Below, one piece after another: positions 7,440 through 14,240 of a stretch of DNA of 33,624 bases. The notes below the pieces were generated by a model. The model searched no databases and had not been told where the DNA came from. It was given only the letters and a program-made list of their open reading frames with translations. Position 1 is the stretch's first letter, and each line of letters starts with the position of its first letter. The position numbers were made by a program, and so were the translations under genes. Source of the DNA: an uncultured Armatimonadota bacterium (lineage in GTDB: Bacteria > Armatimonadota > Fimbriimonadia > Fimbriimonadales > Fimbriimonadaceae); assembly GCA_903904815.1 (NCBI GenBank), contig CAIVDU010000115.1:1-33624 (forward strand). The letters run 5' to 3'.

Positions 7440-8430
7440 TTTCCTTCCTTCCCCTTTGAATCAGAACTGCGACCAAGATGACGATCCCTCTTACGAGACC
7501 TTGCCAGTTAGTATCGATGTTGTAAGCCGTAATCATATTCGAGATCAGGGTTAAGAGCAACACTCCCACAACGGTGCCCCAGATCCTTCCTTTGCCTCCG
7601 CGTAGGCTTGTGCCGCCGATTACCACTGCGGCGATCGCGTCGAGTTCATAGTAAAGCCCCACGGATCCAGTGCCGACCGAGTTCATGCGAGCCCCTTCAA
7701 GAACGGCGGCCACTCCGACCAGTCCACCCAGGATCCCAAACACGGCCAGCTTGACTGTCTGCGTATTGATCGCCGAGTAGACGGCGGCTCGCTCGTTTGC
7801 TCCCACGGCGATCATGTAGCGGCCGAATCGCGTGCGATTCAGAATAAAACTGGCGAGGAGCGCGGCGATAATGAACACGATGGCACTCCAGTAGAACATC
7901 ACGGGACCGCCGCCGGCATTCTTGACGAATGGAATCGCGACTCCACCAAAACCAAAGTCTTCGAGCCCCTGAACCTGGGAGCGAATCTCGCCTCCCTTGC
8001 CGAGCACGAGAGCGATCGACCGGAATCCGGCCAGCCCTCCCAGGGTGACGACAAACGCGGCGACCCTTCCGTACGAAATGATCGCGCCGTTGACGAGCCC
8101 AGCAACCGCTCCCACCGCGATCGCGCCAAGCGACGCAAGCAAGATTGCCAGGGTTGGCCCCATGCCCCCGCTGGCCAACTTATTGACGAGCAAGATCGCC
8201 ACGGCTCCGCACATCGCGGTAAGACTTCCTACGGAAAGATCGATCCCGCCAGCGATGATCACGAACGTCATGCCGATGGCGATCACGCCCACTCCCGCGT
8301 TCTGGCTGATCAGGTTTCGGAGGTTCTCGATCTGGAGAAAACTCGCGCCGCGAGTCACAACGTTGATGACGAAGAGCACGACGAGTGCCAAGAGCGCGCC
8401 GTATTCGGTCAGGAGGTTGGACCGCTTCAA
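7432..8430 (-). CDS. Sugar ABC transporter permease (RbsC-like)
   Basis: 332 residues, strongly hydrophobic with 8-10 predicted membrane spans; inner-membrane channel subunit of a ribose-class importer (BPD_transp_2). Characteristic segments are GVGVIAIGMTFVIIAGGIDLSVGS near residue 50-73 (split around GIDLSVGS), GRYMIAVGANERAAVYS, and AIAAVVIGGTSLRGGKGRIWGT with the ATPase-coupling loop. The start is TTG at 8428-8430, which overlaps the TGA of the upstream ATPase gene in a TTGA junction, indicating translational coupling. One copy is present, so it would act as a homodimer. Confidence 0.93.
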   Translation of the reverse strand: MKRSNLLTEYGALLALVVLFVINVVTRGASFLQIENLRNLISQNAGVGVIAIGMTFVIIAGGIDLSVGSLTAMCGAVAILLVNKLASGGMGPTLAILLASLGAIAVGAVAGLVNGAIISYGRVAAFVVTLGGLAGFRSIALVLGKGGEIRSQVQGLEDFGFGGVAIPFVKNAGGGPVMFYWSAIVFIIAALLASFILNRTRFGRYMIAVGANERAAVYSAINTQTVKLAVFGILGGLVGVAAVLEGARMNSVGTGSVGLYYELDAIAAVVIGGTSLRGGKGRIWGTVVGVLLLTLISNMITAYNIDTNWQGLVRGIVILVAVLIQRGRKENE

Positions 8431-9896
8431 GCTGCTTCGACTCCTGCTGCGAGGCGCATCACCGCTTCTTCGGTAAGCGAAGCGCCCTTCAATTCACCCA
8501 TGATCATTCCTTCTCTCATGACAATTGCTCGATGGCACATCCCGATAATTTCTGGTAGTTCCGACGAGATCAGAATGCACGCCATTCCTTCTTGGGCAAG
8601 ATGCTGAATGAGGTTGTACATCTCTCGCTTGGCGCCAACGTCCACTCCCCTGGTGGGCTCGTCCAAAATCAGCACTTTGGGTTTGGTCTCTAGCCACTTT
8701 GCAATGGCAATCTTCTGCTGATTGCCGCCGCTGAGACTATCGATGGAACTTTCCAAGTCACCCACCCGGACATCCAACTCTTTCTTCCAGGCGAGGGCCG
8801 ACTCGATCTCCTTTTTGTGATCGAGTATCCATTTGCCGTAGCCGCGCAGGTTCGCCATGGTGACGTTAGAAACGACACTCAGGGTGACCAGAAGCCCGAG
8901 CCCCTTCCGATCCTCGCTGACGTAGGCAATCCCGTGCTCCATCGCCTCCTTGGGACTTCGGATCTGAACAGTTTTCCCGCTCACCCGAATTTCTCCCGCC
9001 CCAATCGGTCGGACGCCAATCAACGCTTCCGCCAACTCGGTCCGGCCAGCCCCCACGAGTCCGGCGAGCCCGACGATCTCTCCGGGAGACACCGAGAGGC
9101 TTGCCCCGCCGACGTGAATAAACTCCAGGATAGGCGGCGTTTCGGGGGCAGAGACCTTATTGGGGTAGAAGTCTTGAAGCGATCGACCGACCATGAGCCG
9201 GGCAAGCTCGGCCGGGTTTGCCGATTTGGCGTCGAGACTCTCGACCCACGTGCCGTCCCGAAGCACGGTGATTCGGTCGCAAATCTCGCACACCTCGATT
9301 AACCGATGGGAGATGTAAAGGACGGTGACACCCTTTTCTTTGAGCCGTGCAATCAACGCGAACAGAGATTCCGCCTCGGGGTCGCTCAAGACGGCAGTGG
9401 GCTCATCCATGATTAAGATCGAGGCGTTTGCGGCGACGGCCTTCGCGATCTCGACCAACTGCTTTCCGGCAATCGATAGCTCTCCGACCTTCGCAGTGGG
9501 TGCGAAGGCGGCATGGACTTGGTCCAGGTACTTCTGGGTTTCGCGGATCATCTGGTCTCGGTCCAGCAGTCCGCCTTTCGTGAGTTCTCTGCCTAAAAAG
9601 ACGTTTTCAGCGACGGTGAGATCGTCGACTAGATTCAATTCCTGATGGATCATCGCGATTCCGCGTCCCAATGCGTCGCGGACTCCAGTCAAACGAATGG
9701 GGGCGCCGTCAAGAATGAGTGAGCCAGAAGTAGCATGCTGGACGCCGCTCAGAATCTTCATGAGGGTGCTCTTTCCCGCTCCGTTTTCCCCGACAATGCC
9801 GTGAACTTCTCCTTCGCCAAACGCGATGGAGACGCCGTCAAGAGCCCGAACGGCCGGGAACTGCATGACAATGTTCTGGACCTCTAGCCTAGACAC
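8427..9896 (-). CDS. Sugar ABC transporter, double ATP-binding protein (RbsA-like)
   Basis: About 489 residues with two fused ABC ATPase halves, as in RbsA/MglA/XylG. The first half has Walker A GENGAGKST (about 36-44), signature LSIAGKQLVEIAKAV and Walker B ILIMDEPTAVLS. The second has the degenerate Walker A region GLVGAGRTELAEAL, signature LSGGNQQKIAIAKWL and Walker B VLILDEPTRGVDVGA. A degenerate second P-loop is normal for this class. The GTG start at 9894-9896 places the protein at MSRLEVQNIVMQF; a longer frame from 9938 would add residues with no homology and run into the intergenic dyad. It is the first gene of the A-C-B operon; no ribokinase or mutarotase is linked. Confidence 0.92.
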   Translation of the reverse strand: MSRLEVQNIVMQFPAVRALDGVSIAFGEGEVHGIVGENGAGKSTLMKILSGVQHATSGSLILDGAPIRLTGVRDALGRGIAMIHQELNLVDDLTVAENVFLGRELTKGGLLDRDQMIRETQKYLDQVHAAFAPTAKVGELSIAGKQLVEIAKAVAANASILIMDEPTAVLSDPEAESLFALIARLKEKGVTVLYISHRLIEVCEICDRITVLRDGTWVESLDAKSANPAELARLMVGRSLQDFYPNKVSAPETPPILEFIHVGGASLSVSPGEIVGLAGLVGAGRTELAEALIGVRPIGAGEIRVSGKTVQIRSPKEAMEHGIAYVSEDRKGLGLLVTLSVVSNVTMANLRGYGKWILDHKKEIESALAWKKELDVRVGDLESSIDSLSGGNQQKIAIAKWLETKPKVLILDEPTRGVDVGAKREMYNLIQHLAQEGMACILISSELPEIIGMCHRAIVMREGMIMGELKGASLTEEAVMRLAAGVEAA

Positions 9897-9923
9897 GAGG
9901 CCTATTCTATACCGGTGGTGCCA

Positions 9924-9941
9924 ACCGTGTTTGACCACGGT
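9924..9941. promoter_or_regulatory. Operator-like dyad between the importer operon and thuA-like gene
   Basis: ACCGTG-tttgac-CACGGT is a perfect 6-bp inverted repeat with a 6-base spacer, within the 56-bp gap separating the divergent rbsA-like and thuA-like genes. In minus-strand reading a TATAGAAT -10-like box lies at about 9904-9911, so a repressor bound here would sit across the promoter upstream region of the importer. The repressor is not in the window. Confidence 0.45.
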
Positions 9942-9952
9942 AATCTTGCATC

Positions 9953-10702
9953 ATGGTTTTATCTGCTCTTGCCTGTTCATGTGCCTGGGCATTGTCGGGA
10001 AATGTTCAAACTCCACCCCCAAACCCGGTGGCCCATCGGTCGATTCTCGTGTTCACGAAGTCGGCAGGTTTTCGACATGACTCGATTCCGGTCGGTCGAA
10101 ACGCGATCCTGGACCTTGGAATTCAGAGGGGCTGGACGGTCGCGTTTTCTGAAGACGGGAACATCATCGACGCCAACCGGCTAAAGCCATTCGACGCAGT
10201 TGTATTTCTCAGTACGACGGGCAAGTTCTTGGACGCAAAGCAAGAAAAGGGCCTGGTGAGTTTTATCCACCACGGGGGAGGTTTCGTAGGAATCCATGCA
10301 GCAGCCGACGCGGAGTACGACTGGGCTTGGTATGGTCAACTTGTCGGCGCCTACTTCCTTTCGCACCCGGCTCAGCAAGACGCGGTTGTCAAGATCGAGG
10401 ATACGACAGACCCTAGCACCCAGGATCTACCGAACCCCTGGAAGCGATGGGATGAGTGGTACGACTACAAAGTCTCGCCTCGAGACAAAGTCCATGTTCT
10501 CGCCTCGCTCGAGCCCACCAGCTATACGGGATCGAAGATGCCGGGCGATCATCCGATCATGTGGAAGCACGAGTTCGAGGGCGGCCGCAGTTGGTACACC
10601 GGAATGGGACATACGAAGGAGTCCTACCAGGACCCCCGTTATTTGAAGATGCTCGCCGAAGGCATTGAATGGGCTTGCGGAAAGAGCAAACGCAAGGCGT
10701 AA
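9953..10702 (+). CDS. ThuA-like domain protein, secreted
   Basis: 249 residues. A short N-terminal signal peptide (MVLSALACSCAWALSG) is followed by a ThuA/trehalose-utilization fold (PF06283), a class I glutamine-amidotransferase-like domain. Seen: ILVFTKSAGFRHDSI at about 31-45, FDAVVFLSTTGKFLD, FIHHGGGFVGIHAAADAEYD, the DEWYDY and VHVLASLEP segments, and DHPIMWKHEFEGGRSWYTG closing in MGHTKESYQDPRY. ThuA in rhizobia works with the Gfo/Idh/MocA protein ThuB in 3-keto trehalose metabolism. The next gene downstream is exactly such an oxidoreductase, 48 bp away and on the same strand, so they very likely form a functional pair. The start lacks a strong Shine-Dalgarno site. Confidence 0.9.
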   Translation: MVLSALACSCAWALSGNVQTPPPNPVAHRSILVFTKSAGFRHDSIPVGRNAILDLGIQRGWTVAFSEDGNIIDANRLKPFDAVVFLSTTGKFLDAKQEKGLVSFIHHGGGFVGIHAAADAEYDWAWYGQLVGAYFLSHPAQQDAVVKIEDTTDPSTQDLPNPWKRWDEWYDYKVSPRDKVHVLASLEPTSYTGSKMPGDHPIMWKHEFEGGRSWYTGMGHTKESYQDPRYLKMLAEGIEWACGKSKRKA

Positions 10703-10750
10703 TCAGTTAGGATCAGATCATTCGCGGTGCACTGTCGCCCGAGGAATAGC

Positions 10751-12070
10751 ATGGCAAACGAAATCACAAGAAGAGATGTACTGAGAGGGTCTGCGGCGGC
10801 GGTCGTTGGACTCGCCACCGGGTTGGCTGGCGCGGAGTCGCCTGAACTGCAAACGACGCCTCCAAAGCCGGGTCGTCTGCGGTTCGGCATCATCGGGTGC
10901 GGCGGCAAGGGTTGGAGTGGCATGCAAGGCGCGGCCGAGCACGGAGACATCGTGGCCCTTTGCGACATCGACGCCCAGAATCGATCCAAGGCCATGCTGG
11001 AGCATCCTCGAGCCACCGCGTTCGATGACTATCGCGCAATGTTCATTGCCATGAAGGGCAAGATCGACGCGGTGGTGATCAGCATTCCCGACCACCATCA
11101 CGCCATCGCCTCGTCGTTGGCCATGCATCAAGGCCTGCACACCTACTGTGAAAAGCCACTCACCCGAACGATTTGGGAAGCTCGACAGATCGCACGCATC
11201 GCTCGCGAAAAGAAGGTTGCCACCCAGATGGGTAACCAAAGCACGGCCAGCACCAACATGCGCAAGACAGCGGCCCTGATCCGATCGGGTCTCTATGGCC
11301 GCGTCAAAGAGGTTCACCTTTGGACCAACCGAGCAACGGGATGGTGGAAACAGGGTGTGCCTCGTCCGGCGCCTTCTACAGCTCCCAAGCAGGTGGATTT
11401 CGACCTCTGGCTTGGACCCCGCCCGGTTCGGCCCTATGCCGAAGGGTATCACCCGTTTTCTTGGCGGGGATGGTGGGACTTCGGCACGGGGTCACTGGGA
11501 GACATGGGCTGCCACATCTTCAACATGCCGTACATGGCCCTCGATTTACGCGACCCAATTGCCGTACAAGCCGAGACGAGCGGTCACAACCGCGACAGCT
11601 TCCCCGAGTGGTCGATCGTTCACTATGAATTCGGTGAGCGAAATGGTCGCCCTCCGCTGACGCTGCACTGGCACGACGGTGGCAAGAAGCCGGATGCGTC
11701 GCTCGCGCCTGGATTCGAATACGGGGGAAACGGCTCGATCGTCGTTTGCGAAAAGGGCACGATCTACAGTCCAGACGAATCCAACACGCAGTTCATGCTC
11801 GTGGGTGGGGGAACGATGCCCGACATCAAAGTGGACGAGTCCCCTGGTCACATGGCCGAGTTCGCTCGCGCCGCTTTGGGCGGCAAGCCTGCGGTCTCCA
11901 ATTTCCCTGACTACTCGGGCCCCCTGACTGAGACCGTGCTCTTGGGCAACCTGGCCATTTGGGCGAACGGACCGCGACTGGAGTGGGACGCGCATCGAAT
12001 GGAGGTCAAGGGAACCCATGAGTACGATTCCCTGATCCGTCCGGCGTTTACCGAGGGCTGGAAAGTCTAA
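10751..12070 (+). CDS. TAT-exported Gfo/Idh/MocA oxidoreductase (copy 3)
   Basis: About 439 residues. The twin-arginine motif TRRDVLRG (Arg 7-8) precedes a hydrophobic AAAVVGLATGLAGA stretch. The Rossmann motif FGIIGCGGKG lies at 45-54, SIPDHHHAIA at 111-120 and CEKPLT at 133-138. GTGSLGDMGCHIFNMPYMAL carries the D-x3-H active-site pair. ATG 10751 is preferred over an upstream ATG at 10727 because GAGGAA lies five bases before it and it begins the TAT signal directly. It is co-directional with the ThuA-like gene and ends 15 bp before a strong hairpin. Confidence 0.93.
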   Translation: MANEITRRDVLRGSAAAVVGLATGLAGAESPELQTTPPKPGRLRFGIIGCGGKGWSGMQGAAEHGDIVALCDIDAQNRSKAMLEHPRATAFDDYRAMFIAMKGKIDAVVISIPDHHHAIASSLAMHQGLHTYCEKPLTRTIWEARQIARIAREKKVATQMGNQSTASTNMRKTAALIRSGLYGRVKEVHLWTNRATGWWKQGVPRPAPSTAPKQVDFDLWLGPRPVRPYAEGYHPFSWRGWWDFGTGSLGDMGCHIFNMPYMALDLRDPIAVQAETSGHNRDSFPEWSIVHYEFGERNGRPPLTLHWHDGGKKPDASLAPGFEYGGNGSIVVCEKGTIYSPDESNTQFMLVGGGTMPDIKVDESPGHMAEFARAALGGKPAVSNFPDYSGPLTETVLLGNLAIWANGPRLEWDAHRMEVKGTHEYDSLIRPAFTEGWKV

Positions 12071-12084
12071 GACCCGGTCGAGAA

Positions 12085-12115
12085 CTGTTGGGTCCGTAGT
12101 TTTCGGACCCAACAG
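12085..12115. terminator. Convergent hairpin terminator
   Basis: CTGTTGGGTCCG and CGGACCCAACAG form a perfect 12-bp stem around a 7-base loop (12097-12103), between the stops of the convergent oxidoreductase and SDR genes. Only a short GTTTG follows on the plus strand, so the T-run is weak. Confidence 0.7.
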
Positions 12116-12139
12116 GTTTGGAGTTAGAGAGCTAACGGA

Positions 12140-12988
12140 CTAGGCTGGGTAGTCGGTGGCCAAGAGTTTGTCTTTCCAGGCCTCGCGGTCGGAGACGATG
12201 GACTCCACGTACAGCTCTGTTTCCTCGTAGGCGAACCTTCCCATGGGGAGTCTGAGAGGAGGGTTTTCGGATTCGGCGACTTCAATCATCAGACGAACCG
12301 CGCGAAGCGGGTCACCGGCCTGGGTTCCATCCATCTTTTCATAGATTCCTTGCACGACCTCGTATACGTCCTTATAGGCAGGGTTTCGTTCAGATGCCCA
12401 CCGGAAGGATCGTCCGGCGAAGTCGGTTCGAAATGGTCCCGGCTCGACGGCTACGACTTTAATTCCCCATTGGACGGCTTCCAAAGAAAGACTCTCGGAA
12501 ATTGCTTCCAGCGCATGCTTGGTGGCGGCATAGAATGCGTTGCCTCGGTAGGCGACTAAACCCACGATGCTGCTGAGGTTGAGGATGACGCCGCCCTTTT
12601 GCTCTCGCATCGTCGGCATCACCGCCCGGATTGTCTCCAGCGCGCCAAACACGTTGGTCTCGAAGATTGCCCGAATCTCTTCCATGGGTACGTCTTCGAC
12701 CATTCCGGCGATTCCATACCCTGCATTGTTGGCCAAGACGTCAATCCGCCCCCATTTGGCGACCGTCTCGGCAACAGCGGCGCGAGTTTGTTCGGCTTGG
12801 GTGACATCGACTGCGGGAGTGATCAGATGGTCAGGATATTTCGCGAGTAGGCTCTCCAGTCTGGAAGGGTCTCTAAGGGTTGCTGCGACGCGATAGCCGG
12901 CGAGCAAAAGCTCTTCGGTGAGGTGACGACCAAATCCGGAAGAGGACCCAGTGATAAACCAGACCTTTGGCGAAGGGTTTGAAGACAT
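12140..12988 (-). CDS. Short-chain dehydrogenase/reductase (classical SDR)
   Basis: 282 residues, cytoplasmic NAD(P)-dependent oxidoreductase. The nucleotide site TGSSSGFG is at 13-20, NNAG at 87-90, the catalytic Ser in LNLSSIVG at about 139-140, and the YAATK catalytic Tyr-Lys pair at 153/157. VEPGPFRTDF after the active site and the C-terminal region with DPLRAVRLMIEVAE match the group often annotated as oxidoreductase/retinol-dehydrogenase-like SDRs. Arg at ATLRDPSRL, after the second strand, suggests NADP preference. No substrate can be named and no neighbour constrains it. Confidence 0.92.
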   Translation of the reverse strand: MSSNPSPKVWFITGSSSGFGRHLTEELLLAGYRVAATLRDPSRLESLLAKYPDHLITPAVDVTQAEQTRAAVAETVAKWGRIDVLANNAGYGIAGMVEDVPMEEIRAIFETNVFGALETIRAVMPTMREQKGGVILNLSSIVGLVAYRGNAFYAATKHALEAISESLSLEAVQWGIKVVAVEPGPFRTDFAGRSFRWASERNPAYKDVYEVVQGIYEKMDGTQAGDPLRAVRLMIEVAESENPPLRLPMGRFAYEETELYVESIVSDREAWKDKLLATDYPA

Positions 12989-13141
12989 GCTCCCCTTTTA
13001 CCCATACCGAAGCCCTGCACCAGCCATCCAGGTACACCTTTCTGCGGAGACGCGAGTGCTGTCACGGTTAATCGCCAGCCAATTTGGGGCAATCCGCACT
13101 TCGTTCGCAGACTGAAGCTACCCTCGATCAAATGAAACTCG

Positions 13142-14224
13142 CTATCCGCCGACTTTGTAAATGAAAGCTCGTCTTTGAATCTCGTTCTCTATGGGCAGGA
13201 TCGTCAAGACTTTTGGCGTTACTCCTTTGGGAAGTTCAAGGATCATTCGAACGTTTATCGTTTCACCGACTGGTATCTGGCCATCGAACACATCGTCTCG
13301 GCTTGCGTGAAGAAGGCGCTGGTAGTTCGAGATCTCGACGATGTCCCCGTCGTCGGTTTTTACTCGGACTGAAAGCGAACCGTACCATAGGCGCGCGGGT
13401 TCCGGCGCCACCCCGGACATGGCGAACTTCAAAACCCACTGGTCCTTGCTGGCATCGGGTCCTTCCACATTCGCTGGAGTCGACGCTTTCTCTAGCGACG
13501 CAACAGTGAAGTCGAATCCGCCCAGCGGATACTTACCACCTGGGACCATTTCGACCTGTTCCTTCGTCGTCGTACCATCTTCGCTCCAGGGCGCGACTAG
13601 TTTGGCGACTTTGCCACGAAGGTCGTATCGGACGACGGCGGCGCTGGCGTCATACCCCCTTTGCACGATGAGTTTGGGGGTTTCTCCGTTCGCGGGGACG
13701 AAAAATGCGGCAGTGACGGCTACCTTTTGCCCAGGCTTCAGTGAGACATCCTGATACTTGGCGTTGCTCCCAATCCAAGGCTTGTTCAGTATCTTTGAGT
13801 TCTGTTCGTCGGCTGAGACCGCGGAAAAATCCCACGATTGGTAGGTGAAATTCTGCTCTCGCGGAAGGGGGTTTTGGACAAGGTAGTGGATGACAAGGAG
13901 CTTTTGGGTTTTGTCGGGCACCCACGAATAGGTCATTCCGGTAGGTTCGGTACCGACAAATCGATCAGCACGATATTCTGCTCCGGTCAGCGTGAAGTTA
14001 AGCGGACTGTCCTTTCCTATCGTGTATGTCGTGCCGAATTTCCCAAACTCACCCGCGAGTTGGTGAGTGCCCATGACCACGTTGGTGGAACCGCCCGGCG
14101 TAGGCTTCTTAACTTTGGGCTTCTGGTGGACGGTGGGGTTACCCCAAGCAAGGGCGCTGCCCAGAATGAGGCAGGCTACTAGGAGGCTGCGACAATTCGA
14201 TTTGGGACGTAGTTCTGTTCTCAT
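13142..14224 (-). CDS. Secreted protein with two Ig-like (DUF4352-like) domains
   Basis: 360 residues. A signal peptide (RSLLVACLILGSALAWG) is followed by a Pro/Lys-rich linker (HQKPKVKKPTPGG). Two successive beta-rich repeats follow: the first around LLVIHYLVQNPLPREQNFTY with a turn at KPGQKVAVTAAFFVP, the second around QWVLKFAMSGVAPEPARLWY with VGETINVRMILELP. Each has the pattern of a hydrophobic strand, conserved Tyr/Trp and a closing strand expected of an Ig-like extracellular fold. No enzyme motif is visible. It is 16 bp downstream of the large hydrolase gene on the same strand and may be co-transcribed with it. Function unknown. Confidence 0.75.
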   Translation of the reverse strand: MRTELRPKSNCRSLLVACLILGSALAWGNPTVHQKPKVKKPTPGGSTNVVMGTHQLAGEFGKFGTTYTIGKDSPLNFTLTGAEYRADRFVGTEPTGMTYSWVPDKTQKLLVIHYLVQNPLPREQNFTYQSWDFSAVSADEQNSKILNKPWIGSNAKYQDVSLKPGQKVAVTAAFFVPANGETPKLIVQRGYDASAAVVRYDLRGKVAKLVAPWSEDGTTTKEQVEMVPGGKYPLGGFDFTVASLEKASTPANVEGPDASKDQWVLKFAMSGVAPEPARLWYGSLSVRVKTDDGDIVEISNYQRLLHASRDDVFDGQIPVGETINVRMILELPKGVTPKVLTILPIENEIQRRAFIYKVGG

Positions 14225-14240
14225 TTATTGATTACCGCCC

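Noticed and set aside
8427-9938. Upstream start for the ATPase gene at 9938
   Set aside because: The extension (VKHGWHHRYRIGL) is not part of the ABC fold and would cover the intergenic operator; GTG 9896 fits better.
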